A stretch of 38,019 nt of DNA from Ruminococcaceae bacterium UBA5295 (GCA_002411365.1 DHSD01000017.1:12613-50631); one strand, 5' to 3'. Numbered from the stretch's first letter, positions 15,759 to 23,992 are shown. The notes: generated by a model from the sequence alone, not told the origin. Translations and numbers: made by a program.

Positions 15759-17000
15759 ATGCAGTACAATGATTACAAGCATATTGGCAGGCATTTCTGT
15801 CAAGCCGTGCATGACGCAGTCCATACCGGCAATATAGCGGAAATCGGGCAGACTGTGGAGGACAGCGTCCATGAAATTGCCGATGATATGGCCGACGAAG
15901 TAAACGGCGTTTTCGACATTCTAAAGGGCACCGGGCGGCGTTCGCCCCGCCAGACCGGAATGCCGCACGGTGACCACTTCGACGGGCCAGACAGCAACGT
16001 CCCCGAACGGCACAACTCTGCTTTCCGCAGCAGAATGCCCGGTGCGATTTCAGGCACCGTTGAATTTGTCATTGGCCTTTGCCTCTTCATCCCGTTCGCC
16101 ATTACGGATATTGCCGTCTTCGTAGTCAACGGTCACGGTGTTATTCCTCAGGTCGCTTTTGCCGCCACTGCGTGGGTAGTCAGCATATGCGCCGCTGGCG
16201 CTTTTATCCTTCTCGGCCACGGCACAGTCGTACGCCGGCGAGCCCGCCGCTTTGCGAGGTACCGCGACGCTATGGGCGGAGCTGCTTTCTGCACGGTTGA
16301 AAACCTCGCCGAGCTTGCAGGCGAAACGCAGGAGCGTACAAAGAGTGACCTTAAAAAGATGGTAACCACAGGTGCCTGCCCTCAGGGGCATTTTGACCGC
16401 AGCGGCACCTGTTTCCTTGTAGATGACGAAACATACGACGCATACCTTGAAGCGGAAAAAACATACAGCGCAAAAAAGCAGGCCGAAAAGGCTGAGGAAC
16501 AGAAAAAGCAGGAAAATGCCACACAGGGTGAGCTTGATGAGGTCGAGCAGAAAGGTATTTCATATCTTAAGCAAATCCGCGCCGTAAATGACGCTTTGCC
16601 CGGAAAAGAGATTTCCGACAGGCTCGACAAACTTGAAAATGTAACGGGCCGCATCTTTGCCTGCATCCGCCAGCATCCTAAAAAGCTGCCCGACATACGC
16701 AGCTTTATGCATTATTATCTTCCAACTACGCTTAAACTTGTAAAATCATATCAGGAGTTCGAGTCGCAGCCTGTAAAGGGTAAAAATATCACGCAGGCCG
16801 AAAGCGATATTGAGCATGCCCTCGACACTATAAATACTGCCTTTGGGAATCTGCTTGACAACCTTTACGCCGACGACGCCCTTGATGTTTCTTCTGATAT
16901 TTCCGCTCTGGAAACCATGCTCAGGCAGGGCGGCCTGGCAGGCAGCGATTTTGAGAAAAAGCCGGATGGCAGCAGCCACCCGCAGCAGAAAATTTCCTGA
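15759..17000 (+). CDS. xpaC: XpaC family protein (5-bromo-4-chloroindolyl phosphate hydrolysis family)
   Basis: A 413-residue protein. Residues 1-85 are soluble, then two or more membrane segments (about 90-150, ISGTVEFVIGLCLFIPFAI and TAWVVSICAAGAFILLGHG), a basic stretch VVRRRARRFARYRD, a winged-helix-like part, a charged coiled region (KKQAEKAEEQKKQ) and a helical C-terminal XpaC domain. Its exact role is unknown despite the family name. Genes of this type are commonly paired with telA-like genes (xpaC-yaaN in Bacillus), as here, 27 bp apart. ATG 15759 is used because GGAGG precedes it; a longer ORF from 15681 overlaps the promoter. Confidence 0.85.
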   Translation: MQYNDYKHIGRHFCQAVHDAVHTGNIAEIGQTVEDSVHEIADDMADEVNGVFDILKGTGRRSPRQTGMPHGDHFDGPDSNVPERHNSAFRSRMPGAISGTVEFVIGLCLFIPFAITDIAVFVVNGHGVIPQVAFAATAWVVSICAAGAFILLGHGTVVRRRARRFARYRDAMGGAAFCTVENLAELAGETQERTKSDLKKMVTTGACPQGHFDRSGTCFLVDDETYDAYLEAEKTYSAKKQAEKAEEQKKQENATQGELDEVEQKGISYLKQIRAVNDALPGKEISDRLDKLENVTGRIFACIRQHPKKLPDIRSFMHYYLPTTLKLVKSYQEFESQPVKGKNITQAESDIEHALDTINTAFGNLLDNLYADDALDVSSDISALETMLRQGGLAGSDFEKKPDGSSHPQQKIS

Positions 17001-17027
17001 GCTTAATTTTGATACGGAGGGTTCGCC

Positions 17028-18170
17028 ATGGATCAAAACGATATACCTGCCCCTCAGCTGACTCTTGACCCGGCAGCAGGGCAGCAAAGCGCGGCACAGG
17101 ATACTACTACTTTGCAGACGTCTTCACCTAAGCAGGCAGCCGTGCCTGAACCCCATCTCACGCCGGAAGAATGTAAAATGGTAGACGATTTTGCCGCAAA
17201 AATCGACCTTACCAACAGCAACCAGATTTTGCAGTACGGCGTTGGTGCGCAGAAAAAAATGGCCGATTTTTCCGAAGGTGCACTCGAAAACGTGCGTACA
17301 AAGGATTTAGGGGCTGTAGGCGATATGCTCGCCGGTGTAGTCACCGAACTTAAAAGCTTTGACGTCGGAGAAAAAGACAAAGATTTTTTTGCCCGTTTTA
17401 AACGCGGCGCAAACAAGATAAATGAGCTGAAGGCCCGCTATGCCAAGGCTGAAACGAATATTGACAAAATTTGCGACGCCCTCGAGGCTCACCAGGCACA
17501 GCTTCTGAAGGATATCGCCATGCTCGATAAAATGTACGAAATTAACAAGAGCTATTTCAAAGAGCTCTCAATGTACCTGCTGGCAGGCAAGAAGAAGCTC
17601 AGCAACGTTTACAAGAATGACCTCCCCCCGCTGCAGGATAAAGCAAAGTCTTCCGGTCTGCCTGAAGATGCACAGGCAGTCAACGACCTTTCCAACATGT
17701 GCAACCGCTTTGAAAAAAAGCTCCACGACCTCGACCTTACGCGCATGGTTTCAGTCCAGATGGCGCCGCAGCTTCGCCTTGTGCAGAACAATGACTCCAT
17801 TATGAGCGAAAAAATTCAGTCTACCCTCGTCAATACCATACCGCTCTGGAAAAGCCAGATGGTGCTTGCGCTCGGTGTGGAGCACTCCACTCAGGCAGCC
17901 AAAGCCCAACACGAGGTGACGGATATGACAAACGAGCTTCTCCGTAAAAATGCCGACACACTGAAGATGGCAACAGTCGCAACAGAGAAGGAATCCGAGC
18001 GCGGCATTGTAGATATAGACACACTCAGGCATACAAATGAGACTCTGATTTCAACTTTGGATGAAGTTGTACAGATACAGAAAGACGGGCATGAAAAGCG
18101 CGTTGCGGCAGAGCAGGAAATACGCAAACTCGAAACCGGGCTTAAGGAAAAACTTATACAACTCAGGTAA
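17028..18170 (+). CDS. TelA/KlaA-type toxic anion resistance family protein
   Basis: A 380-residue, almost wholly helical cytosolic protein. After a proline/glutamine-rich N terminus (1-45) it contains the TelA domain (about 50-375), including RFKRGANKINELKARYAKAE, LYLLAGKKK-like and PQLRLVQNNDSIMSEKIQST segments characteristic of the family. The name comes from tellurite resistance plasmids, but chromosomal members are usually associated with envelope stress or have unknown roles, so no resistance should be assumed. GGAGGG precedes the ATG. It forms an operon with xpaC and ends at a long hairpin. Confidence 0.9.
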   Translation: MDQNDIPAPQLTLDPAAGQQSAAQDTTTLQTSSPKQAAVPEPHLTPEECKMVDDFAAKIDLTNSNQILQYGVGAQKKMADFSEGALENVRTKDLGAVGDMLAGVVTELKSFDVGEKDKDFFARFKRGANKINELKARYAKAETNIDKICDALEAHQAQLLKDIAMLDKMYEINKSYFKELSMYLLAGKKKLSNVYKNDLPPLQDKAKSSGLPEDAQAVNDLSNMCNRFEKKLHDLDLTRMVSVQMAPQLRLVQNNDSIMSEKIQSTLVNTIPLWKSQMVLALGVEHSTQAAKAQHEVTDMTNELLRKNADTLKMATVATEKESERGIVDIDTLRHTNETLISTLDEVVQIQKDGHEKRVAAEQEIRKLETGLKEKLIQLR

Positions 18171-18182
18171 CAGCAAAAAGAT

Positions 18183-18225
18183 AAGGAACAGGGCTGGCAA
18201 CGTTTGTGTGCCAGCCCTGTTCCTT
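18183..18225. terminator. Bidirectional terminator between telA and the enoate reductase gene
   Basis: A perfect 17-bp stem (18183-18199 with 18209-18225) and 9-nt loop. On the minus strand it runs into ATCTTTTTG; on the plus strand the T run is poor. It lies between convergent genes. Confidence 0.8.
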
Positions 18226-18250
18226 AGTAAATTGATTTTGAGTTTTGGCG

Positions 18251-20251
18251 TTAAATATGCAGCGCAACCTCGTTTGCTGTCCAAATAGCATTCTGGATAT
18301 CTGCTGCAGCATAAGCATCGCCGACAAGATAAAGCTCGGCAAATTTGCCGTTAAGCCTGCGGAACAGCTGATTATATGGTTTATATCCCGCAGCAGTTAC
18401 AACTGTATCGCACAGCAGCTCTGAACGGCTGAAATGATTATCGATGATTATAATGCTCCCAGCTTTCACTTCAAGAAGCGAGTTGTTCGTAATCACTTTC
18501 ACTTTGGCCTGGTTCAGCAGGTCAATCAGCATAATGCGGTTCATGTGCGGAACAGGGCTCTTGGAGAGAATGATATCGCCCTGCATCTCTACAATGGTAA
18601 CTTCCCTGCCCTGGCGTGCAAGCCACAGCGCTGTTTCACACCCAACGAGCCCGCCACCAATCATGGCAACGCGTTTTTCAGCCTGCTTTGTCCCATTCAG
18701 GACTTCTGAAGCCGTGCAGACATTTGGCCTGTTAATGCCGGGGACATTAAGTGCAATGTCTTTCGAACCTGTAGCGACAATTACGGCATCCGGCTTTTCA
18801 GCCATAATATTTTCTTCTGTTGCTTCAGTGTCCATGCGGACGTCTATATTCAGCTCACGCATCTGGCGGCAGTACCAGTCAAGCAGGCGCCTGTCATCAT
18901 ATTTGAAGTCAGGCTTCGAGCCCGGAATAACATGGCCGCCAAGCTCGCCGCTCTTCTCCATCATCGTTACATGGTGACCGCGGAGGGCTGCAACACGTGA
19001 AGCCTCCATGCCGGCAATGCCGCCGCCTGCAACAAGAATTTTCTTTGGGGTTTCGGCTTTCTTTATTTCATAGTAGCGCTCTCTGCCAACTGCCGGGTTT
19101 ACCGAGCAGCACAGCGGCTTCCCTTCGAATGCGCGGCCAAGGCAGCCTTTGTGGCAGCAGATGCACGGGCGGATGTCTTCGTCTCTGCCTTCCATGGCTT
19201 TTTTCGGCCAGTCAGCGTCTGCAAGCAGGCCCCTGCCAATCGCTATCATGTCGGCATCATTGTCTTCAAGCGCCTTCTCAGCCATATCAGGGATATCGAG
19301 TTTTCCCGCTACGATAACCGGTATTTTAACAGCATTTTTAAGCTCTTTCGTGTATGGCAGGTAAAGGCCGTGTTTCTGATAAATCGGAGGGTGGCTCCAG
19401 TACCACGCATCATAAGTGCCAAGGTCGGTGTTCAATTCATCGTATCCTGCGCCTTCCAAAATCTTCGCGGCTTGCAGGCCTTCTTCGAAGGAGCGGCCCT
19501 TTTCTTCATATTTTTCATCAGGAAGGCCGCCCTGCCTCCAGTCTTTAATGCAGCTCTTAACACTGAACCTAAGGCCAACTGGGAAGTTTTTGCCGGTTGC
19601 CTTCTTTATAGTCTGCACAATCTCAATCGGCAGCGTCAGCCTGCCGCGCAGGTCACCGCCGTACTTGTCCGTGCGGTGGTTGAACATTGCGATCGTAAAC
19701 TGGTCAAGAAGATACCCTTCGTGCACCGCGTGGATTTCAACGCCATCATATCCCGCAGCAACAGCAATCTGAGCCGATTCCCCGAATTTTTTTACAATCG
19801 TCTCAACTTCTTCTGTCGTCAGGGCACGGCATGTTACGGACGGGTCCCAATAATTGGGTATGGCAGAAGCGGAAACAGGTTGCTTTGCCATAAGGATTGG
19901 GGCACCGCTTCTGCCGAATCCCATGGTAAGCTGCAGAAAGATCTTTGCACCGTAGGCATGCACCCGCTCTGTCAGTTCTGTTGAAGTCTCGACAAATTTA
20001 ACAGGGTTTGTAGTCGCGCATGGAAACGCCGGCATAACGGTGGAATCAATTTCGTTTTCCACCTTTGTGATGCTTGTAATAAGCAGGCCCGTACCTCCTT
20101 TAGCACGCTCCACGTAATAGTCGATTGCGCGCTGGTTGTAGGAACCGTCGTCATTTACAAGGCCGAAAGTACCCATTGGTGCCATGGCAATCTTGTTCTT
20201 GATTTCCACGTTGCCGATTTTAATTGGTTCAAATAATCTGCTTTTGTCCAT
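18251..20251 (-). CDS. Enoate reductase-like NADH:flavin oxidoreductase (OYE barrel, 4Fe-4S, FAD/NAD domains)
   Basis: A 666-residue enzyme. Residues 1-330 form an Old Yellow Enzyme FMN barrel (LFEPIKIGNVEIKNKIAMAPMG; the EIHAVHEGYLLDQF catalytic segment). Next comes a 4Fe-4S site in the pattern CxxC-x3-C-x11-C (CICCHKGC...CSVNP, about 340-360). The C-terminal half binds FAD and NAD(P)H (VAGGGIAGMEASRVAALRG and MIGGGLVGCETALWLARQG). This is the architecture of 2-enoate reductase, 2,4-dienoyl-CoA reductase and the bile-acid BaiCD/BaiH enzymes; it reduces a conjugated C=C bond, but the substrate cannot be told. Start: ATG 20251, 11 bases after GGAGG; an ATG at 20269 overlaps that site. It appears to be a single gene. 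Confidence 0.9.
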   Translation of the reverse strand: MDKSRLFEPIKIGNVEIKNKIAMAPMGTFGLVNDDGSYNQRAIDYYVERAKGGTGLLITSITKVENEIDSTVMPAFPCATTNPVKFVETSTELTERVHAYGAKIFLQLTMGFGRSGAPILMAKQPVSASAIPNYWDPSVTCRALTTEEVETIVKKFGESAQIAVAAGYDGVEIHAVHEGYLLDQFTIAMFNHRTDKYGGDLRGRLTLPIEIVQTIKKATGKNFPVGLRFSVKSCIKDWRQGGLPDEKYEEKGRSFEEGLQAAKILEGAGYDELNTDLGTYDAWYWSHPPIYQKHGLYLPYTKELKNAVKIPVIVAGKLDIPDMAEKALEDNDADMIAIGRGLLADADWPKKAMEGRDEDIRPCICCHKGCLGRAFEGKPLCCSVNPAVGRERYYEIKKAETPKKILVAGGGIAGMEASRVAALRGHHVTMMEKSGELGGHVIPGSKPDFKYDDRRLLDWYCRQMRELNIDVRMDTEATEENIMAEKPDAVIVATGSKDIALNVPGINRPNVCTASEVLNGTKQAEKRVAMIGGGLVGCETALWLARQGREVTIVEMQGDIILSKSPVPHMNRIMLIDLLNQAKVKVITNNSLLEVKAGSIIIIDNHFSRSELLCDTVVTAAGYKPYNQLFRRLNGKFAELYLVGDAYAAADIQNAIWTANEVALHI

Positions 20252-20420
20252 AATTATCAATGCCTCCATTCTTGTTACTATTATTTGATTTGTTTAAGAT
20301 ATGATTCTCTGTTTGTACCTGATATCCGTATATTATTATCAAAATCAATCTATTTCAATATAAAAATATTATAGTTTTTATATTTATTATTGTGCATATT
20401 GCACTTTTGTTAGCTAAATT

Positions 20421-20455
20421 AAAAGCCACCCTGAAATTTCGGATGGCTTTTAATT
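20421..20455 (-). terminator. Hairpin after the small paralogue pair
   Basis: TTAAAAGCCA-type arms: AATTAAAAGCCA (from about 20417) pairs perfectly over 12 bp with TGGCTTTTAATT (ending about 20455), with a 15-nt middle that can extend the stem. It immediately follows the stop of the minus-strand small gene at 20455. Confidence 0.6.
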
Positions 20456-20625
20456 TACATTGTCGCCTGAAAATGTTCGGCCACTTTCATAAGCTCGCCG
20501 AGCGTGCTTATTTCTACTTTGGAAGCAAGTATCTTTCCCTGCACATCTGTCGGCAACGAGTCAAAGTAATCGCGAAGGTTTGGATCGCTCTCATACGCCG
20601 TTTTCAGTTCGTCCTGCTCCATCAT
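20455..20625 (-). CDS. Small YFxxLP-type protein, downstream member of a pair
   Basis: A 56-residue acidic protein starting MMEQDELKTAYESDPNLRDY. It contains YFDSLPTDVQGKILASKVEI followed by STLGELMKVAEHF, predicted as two or three short helices. Its ATG overlaps the TGA of the preceding gene in ATGATG, so translation is coupled. The YFxxLPxxVxxxI core is shared with the upstream partner, suggesting ancient duplication. Similar small hypotheticals are common in Ruminococcaceae; I know of no function. No signal peptide, membrane segment or cysteine is seen. Confidence 0.7.
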   Translation of the reverse strand: MMEQDELKTAYESDPNLRDYFDSLPTDVQGKILASKVEISTLGELMKVAEHFQATM

Positions 20626-20801
20626 GCGCCTCTAAAAGAATCATCGCGCATGAATGATTCCGCATAAATGCGCATGGATTTTACATCGTCTATTTTATCT
20701 GCGTGATTTGCAATAGCTTCACGAACGTACTGGGGAAGCGTCACAAAATACCGCTTTGCATCATTGTCTGCATTAAGCAGGCGGCTGAGTTTATCTGTCA
20801 T
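20622..20801 (-). CDS. Small YFxxLP-type protein, upstream member of a pair
   Basis: A 59-residue protein beginning MTDKLSRLLNADNDAKRYFV with the core YFVTLPQYVREAIANHADKI and a helical tail. The ATG at 20801 is six bases after GGGGTGA; the in-frame TTG two codons earlier is less likely. The last codons overlap the start of the second small gene. Both proteins align over YFxxLPxxVxxxI and are probably produced together; function unknown. Confidence 0.7.
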   Translation of the reverse strand: MTDKLSRLLNADNDAKRYFVTLPQYVREAIANHADKIDDVKSMRIYAESFMRDDSFRGA

Positions 20802-20858
20802 GCTCAATCACCCCGCCTGTAGCTTTTGCAGCGCGAATCACAATTAACCGCCATATTC

Positions 20859-20898
20859 CCTGTAAATTTATGGGCGGCCGCTCCGCCGGTTTTACAGG
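20859..20898. repeat. Two-part hairpin upstream of the small gene pair
   Basis: CCTGTAAA (20859-20866) pairs with TTTACAGG (20891-20898), and inside it GGCGG (20873-20877) pairs with CCGCC (20883-20887). It sits between divergent genes and may be an operator or RNA leader structure. Confidence 0.45.
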
Positions 20899-20931
20899 CA
20901 AAACAGTTTGTAAAATATTCCATATTATGCA

Positions 20932-20960
20932 TTGATAAATCTCTGTTTTGGCGTTAATAT
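20932..20960 (+). promoter_or_regulatory. Sigma-A promoter for the flavoprotein gene
   Basis: TTGATA (20932-20937), 17-bp spacer, TAATAT (20955-20960). A 7-bp hairpin GAAAGCC/GGCTTTC (20999-21026) lies in the leader. Confidence 0.5.
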
Positions 20961-21047
20961 AAAAACAGGAAAATTGTCACCCGTAAAATGTTAAGCCTGA
21001 AAGCCACGCTTAATACGACGGCTTTCTCATAAAAGTGGGGGAAAACA

Positions 21048-21602
21048 ATGAAAAACAAGAACATCATCTTAGGCGTAACCGGCAGCATTGCCGCTTACAG
21101 AGCAGCCGACGTTGCAAACAGCCTTACAAAAGGCGGATATAATGTAAATGTCATAATGACAAAGGGAGCTACGGCCTTTGTCACACCGCTTACATTCCAG
21201 ACACTCTCAAAAAACCGCGTATGCACCGACGTGTTTGAGCAGGGCAATCCTGCTGAAGTCGCGCACATTGCCATTGCAAAACGAGCCGGTCTGCTGCTTA
21301 TTGCCCCTGCTTCAGCGGACGTTATAGGCAAGATGGCAAATGGCATTGCCGACGATATGCTGACTTCCACTGTGCTCGCCGTGCATGGCATACCGCGCCT
21401 TATTGCACCTTCCATGAACACATATATGTACCTTAACCCTGCGGTTCAGGAAAACCTGCGCAGGCTTAAAAAGTACGGATATGAGATAATCGAGCCGAAA
21501 GAAGCACGGCTTGCCTGCGGTGACGTCGGCAAAGGCGCACTGGCGGATGTAAAAGACATAGTCGCGGCTGCGGAATCACGCATTAACCAGGCGGAAGGCT
21601 GA
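21048..21602 (+). CDS. coaC: Stand-alone phosphopantothenoylcysteine decarboxylase-type flavoprotein
   Basis: A 184-residue HFCD-fold flavoprotein. Visible motifs are GVTGSIAAYRAADVANSL (FMN phosphate), HIAIAKRAGLLLIAPASADVIGKMANGIADD, the PSMNTYMYLNP substrate-clamp motif and EARLACGDVGKGAL with the conserved cysteine. These match the N-terminal CoaC half of CoaBC, which decarboxylates phosphopantothenoylcysteine in coenzyme A synthesis. The CoaB synthetase half is missing and is not downstream, so CoaB must be elsewhere or the substrate differs. AGTGGGGGAAAA precedes the ATG. A peptidyl-cysteine decarboxylase (EpiD-like) role is less likely because no precursor peptide is nearby. Confidence 0.85.
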   Translation: MKNKNIILGVTGSIAAYRAADVANSLTKGGYNVNVIMTKGATAFVTPLTFQTLSKNRVCTDVFEQGNPAEVAHIAIAKRAGLLLIAPASADVIGKMANGIADDMLTSTVLAVHGIPRLIAPSMNTYMYLNPAVQENLRRLKKYGYEIIEPKEARLACGDVGKGALADVKDIVAAAESRINQAEG

Positions 21603-21648
21603 AATGCAGAAGTTTTCCCTACTGGCATACCCTTCATTCACGGCAATT

Positions 21649-21888
21649 TTAAGTATTCAGGTCGTCCTTAAATCCGTGGTCAATAAGCCATTTGCGTGAA
21701 ATTTCCTTGTCACGTTCTGGGATATTTTTAATCGCCACTCTGCTCTTGTGCACAGAGTGCCAGAAGTCAAGATCAGAATGCGGATGATAAACGCCGTATT
21801 TTCTGCAAAAGGAAAGTATCTTATTTTCATCAAGCGAAAGCAGCGCTTTATTTCTTTCCTTGATAAACTCGATATGATCAAATCCCAT
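21649..21888 (-). CDS. Conserved small hypothetical protein
   Basis: A 79-residue protein beginning MGFDHIEFIKERNKALLSLD, then ENKILSFCRKYGVYHPHSD, FWHSVHKSRVAI and a basic tail. AGGAGA lies eight bases before ATG 21888; an upstream in-frame start at 21921 overlaps that site. The 'F..ERN.ALLSLD..kil.fcrKYgv' pattern resembles a small hypothetical family widespread in Clostridia, with no assigned function. No membrane segment or signal peptide. It is transcribed alone, convergent with the flavoprotein gene. Confidence 0.65.
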   Translation of the reverse strand: MGFDHIEFIKERNKALLSLDENKILSFCRKYGVYHPHSDLDFWHSVHKSRVAIKNIPERDKEISRKWLIDHGFKDDLNT

Positions 21889-22034
21889 ACAGAACGTCTC
21901 CTTTCCTGTTAAATAAAGCATACCACAATTTAGGCAGAATTGTACCGTTTACTGTTTTTTTGGCGCGGTGATTGCGGTAATTTTTGAAAATTATCTTTCA
22001 CGTCATAAAATATTGAATAAGGAGCGAATGTGCG

Positions 22035-22175
22035 ATGTATCAAACCGGTGAAAAGCCCGGCAAGGGCGAGTATCAGTGCTATAACTGCGGAAGCATAATT
22101 CGGCTGGACGACGATTCAGAACCGCTTCCAAAATGCTCAAAATGCGGCAGCGAAGAATTTATAAAACTGAAATAG
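22035..22175 (+). CDS. 46-residue zinc-ribbon protein
   Basis: A short ORF: CYNCGS at 15-20 and CSKCGS at 34-39 form a two-knuckle CxxC...CxxC rubredoxin-like zinc ribbon, with a short basic start and the ending EEFIKLK. AGGAG at about 22020 lies 10 bases before ATG 22035. It is typical of small stand-alone zinc ribbons of Firmicutes; partner and function are unknown. The following hairpin supports it as an independent gene. Confidence 0.75.
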   Translation: MYQTGEKPGKGEYQCYNCGSIIRLDDDSEPLPKCSKCGSEEFIKLK

Positions 22176-22207
22176 CCGCTGCCTTCAGACAGAAACAGAT
22201 AGAATAA

Positions 22208-22240
22208 GCCGCCTTCCCTTTTAGCAGGGAAAGCGGTTTT
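22208..22240. terminator. Terminator between the zinc-ribbon gene and pdxT
   Basis: CCGC-TTCCC (22209-22218, one mismatch inside) pairs with GGGAA-GCGG (22227-22236), followed by TTTTCT. It can serve both convergent transcripts. Confidence 0.65.
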
Positions 22241-22248
22241 CTGCTCTG

Positions 22249-22860
22249 TCAGGCACGCCTGCCGCGGCGGTCCGGCTGGCTTTCGCCAATCATATGAAAA
22301 AACATCTCATGCACTTTTGTGCACCCGGTAAGCTCGGGATGGAACACCGTTACAAGAAAATTTTTCTGCCTTGCGGCTACCGCCCTTCCATTTACCCGCG
22401 CGAGTATTTTCACATCATCTGCGGCTTGCTCGATGTATGGGGCCCTGATAAACACCATTGGTACTTTCCCAATGCCCTCAAACGCCGCTTCGGTGCTGAA
22501 GCTCGCAAGCTGGCGGCCGTAGGCATTGCGGCGCGCTGAAATATCCATCGCGCCGATATAGACATGGCTGTCATTAATAATCCTTTTTGCGAGGAGGAGC
22601 AGCCCTGCGCATGTGCCAAACATCGGCAGCCCTTCCGCTGCAAGGCTGCGCAATGGCAGAAGCATGCCGAAACTGTCAAGCAGTTTCCCCATTGATGTGC
22701 TTTCCCCGCCTGGCAGGATAAGGCCGTCGAGCGAGCGGAAAAGGTCAGACTTCTGCCGCACTTCAAAATTCCGCACTCCAAGTGATGACAGCATCCGGCT
22801 GTGCTCTTCAAAAGCCCCCTGAAGTGCAAGCACCCCTATCTTAGCTGCGCTGCCGTTCAT
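22249..22860 (-). CDS. pdxT: Pyridoxal 5'-phosphate synthase glutaminase subunit
   Basis: A 203-residue class I glutaminase that releases ammonia from glutamine for PdxS. IGVLALQGAFEEH starts the fold, LPGGESTSMGKLL is the oxyanion region, FGTCAGLLLLAKR holds the catalytic cysteine at about 84, and VFHPELTG contains the His-Glu pair. The ATG overlaps the pdxS stop by four bases (ATGA), giving coupled translation and balanced subunits. A short arginine-rich tail (PDRRGRRA) is unremarkable. Confidence 0.96.
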   Translation of the reverse strand: MNGSAAKIGVLALQGAFEEHSRMLSSLGVRNFEVRQKSDLFRSLDGLILPGGESTSMGKLLDSFGMLLPLRSLAAEGLPMFGTCAGLLLLAKRIINDSHVYIGAMDISARRNAYGRQLASFSTEAAFEGIGKVPMVFIRAPYIEQAADDVKILARVNGRAVAARQKNFLVTVFHPELTGCTKVHEMFFHMIGESQPDRRGRRA

Positions 22861-23729
22861 TGCCCGCGCTCCGCCATTCTTGTTTTTATCTCTTCCGCGC
22901 TTATGCCTGCCATGGCCTCTCCGAGGCCTGCCGAGACTGATGCGAGAAGTTCAGCATCATTGTAGTTTGCAACAGCTTTTACGATTGCCGAAGCGCGCTT
23001 TGCTGGATTCTCCGACTTGAAAATTCCGGAACCAACAAATACCCCGTCGGCACCAAGCTGCATCATAAGGGCAGCATCTGCCGGCGTAGCCACGCCTCCG
23101 GCCGCAAAGTTAACTACAGGAAGCCTGCCGTTCCTGTGCACAAAGCGTATAAGTTCCGCGCTCACGCGAATGTCTTTTGCGGCCTCATACAGCTCGTCTT
23201 CCTGCATACCCTGCACCCTCCTGATTCCTTCATTCACAGTGCGCAGGTGGTGCACCGCCTGCACAACGTCACCGGTGCCTGCCTCGCCTTTTGTGCGTAT
23301 CATTGAGGCGCCTTCTTCAATACGGCGCAGTGCTTCGCCGAGATCCCTCGCGCCACAGACAAACGGCACCTTAAACTTCGTCTTGTCTATATGGTACCTG
23401 TCATCCGCAGGCGTGAGCACTTCACTCTCGTCAATGTAGTCTATGTCTATTGCCTGCAGTATCTGTGCCTCTACAAAATGGCCTATGCGGCATTTAGCCA
23501 TTACCGGCACTGTTACGGCATCCTGTATGCTGTGTATCATCGCCGGGTCACTCATGCGCGCAACGCCTCCGGCCGCGCGTATGTCCGCAGGTATGCGCTC
23601 GAGCGCCATAACAGCGCAGGCTCCTGCCTGCTCCGCTATTTTTGCCTGCTCCGTGGTGGTGACATCCATTATTACGCCGCCCTTCAGCATTTGGGCAAGG
23701 TTTCTGTTCAGTTCGTTCCTGTCCGCCAT
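22857..23729 (-). CDS. pdxS: Pyridoxal 5'-phosphate synthase lyase subunit
   Basis: A 290-residue TIM-barrel enzyme that makes PLP from ribose 5-phosphate, glyceraldehyde 3-phosphate and ammonia (DXP-independent route). Signature segments are GGVIMDVTTTEQAKIAEQAG, VMALERIPADIRAAGGVARM, VMAKCRIGHFVEAQ (first catalytic lysine), IRTKGEAGTGDVVQAV (second lysine) and FAAGGVATPADAALMMQLGADG. I choose the ATG at 23729 (MADRNELN), about eight bases after GAGAAG; an ATG two codons upstream (23735) is also possible. With pdxT it gives a complete B6 synthase. Confidence 0.96.
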   Translation of the reverse strand: MADRNELNRNLAQMLKGGVIMDVTTTEQAKIAEQAGACAVMALERIPADIRAAGGVARMSDPAMIHSIQDAVTVPVMAKCRIGHFVEAQILQAIDIDYIDESEVLTPADDRYHIDKTKFKVPFVCGARDLGEALRRIEEGASMIRTKGEAGTGDVVQAVHHLRTVNEGIRRVQGMQEDELYEAAKDIRVSAELIRFVHRNGRLPVVNFAAGGVATPADAALMMQLGADGVFVGSGIFKSENPAKRASAIVKAVANYNDAELLASVSAGLGEAMAGISAEEIKTRMAERGQ

Positions 23730-23857
23730 AAGCATTCTTCTCTCGGAAAATTATTTACAGCGCTGTATGCAGTTCAGTATATCAGAACCAGTGCGCATGA
23801 AAAGATACAAAACATTAAAATTCTATCAGTACAGTTTAAAAAATCACTGCACCATAT

Positions 23858-23886
23858 TTGACACGCTGCATTATAAGTGATAAGTT
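23858..23886 (+). promoter_or_regulatory. Promoter of the TPP-controlled thiM operon
   Basis: A perfect TTGACA (23858-23863), 17-bp spacer and a weak -10 (TAAGTT, 23881-23886), about 20 bp before the riboswitch; TTTATA at 23885-23890 is an alternative -10. Confidence 0.45.
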
Positions 23887-23904
23887 TATAGCAGCAAAAT
23901 AAAA

Positions 23905-23992
23905 CTGCGGGGGGACGGAACCATCCGGTTCCGTTGAGAAGGCAAAACCTGACCCTTGGAACCTGTCAGCTAACACTGGCGTAGGGAAGCAG
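23905..23992 (+). promoter_or_regulatory. TPP riboswitch (THI element)
   Basis: The aptamer shows the closing helix CTGC (23905-23908)/GCAG (23989-23992), the GGGG strand, TTGAGA (CTGAGA in the consensus, here one base different), ACCCTTGGAACCTG, and ACTGGCGTAGGGAA, in the right order and spacing. It binds thiamine pyrophosphate. The variable stem contains GGAACC/GGTTCC. It lies upstream of thiM and is directly followed by an intrinsic terminator, indicating transcriptional shut-off when TPP is high. Confidence 0.95.

Noticed and set aside
17028..18170. Tellurite or heavy-anion resistance cassette
   Set aside because: Only telA and xpaC are present; terC, terD and other resistance genes are absent, and chromosomal telA genes are common without that function.
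18251..20251. Bile-acid inducible (bai) gene assignment
   Set aside because: The domain layout fits, but no other bai gene is near and many enoate reductases share the layout.
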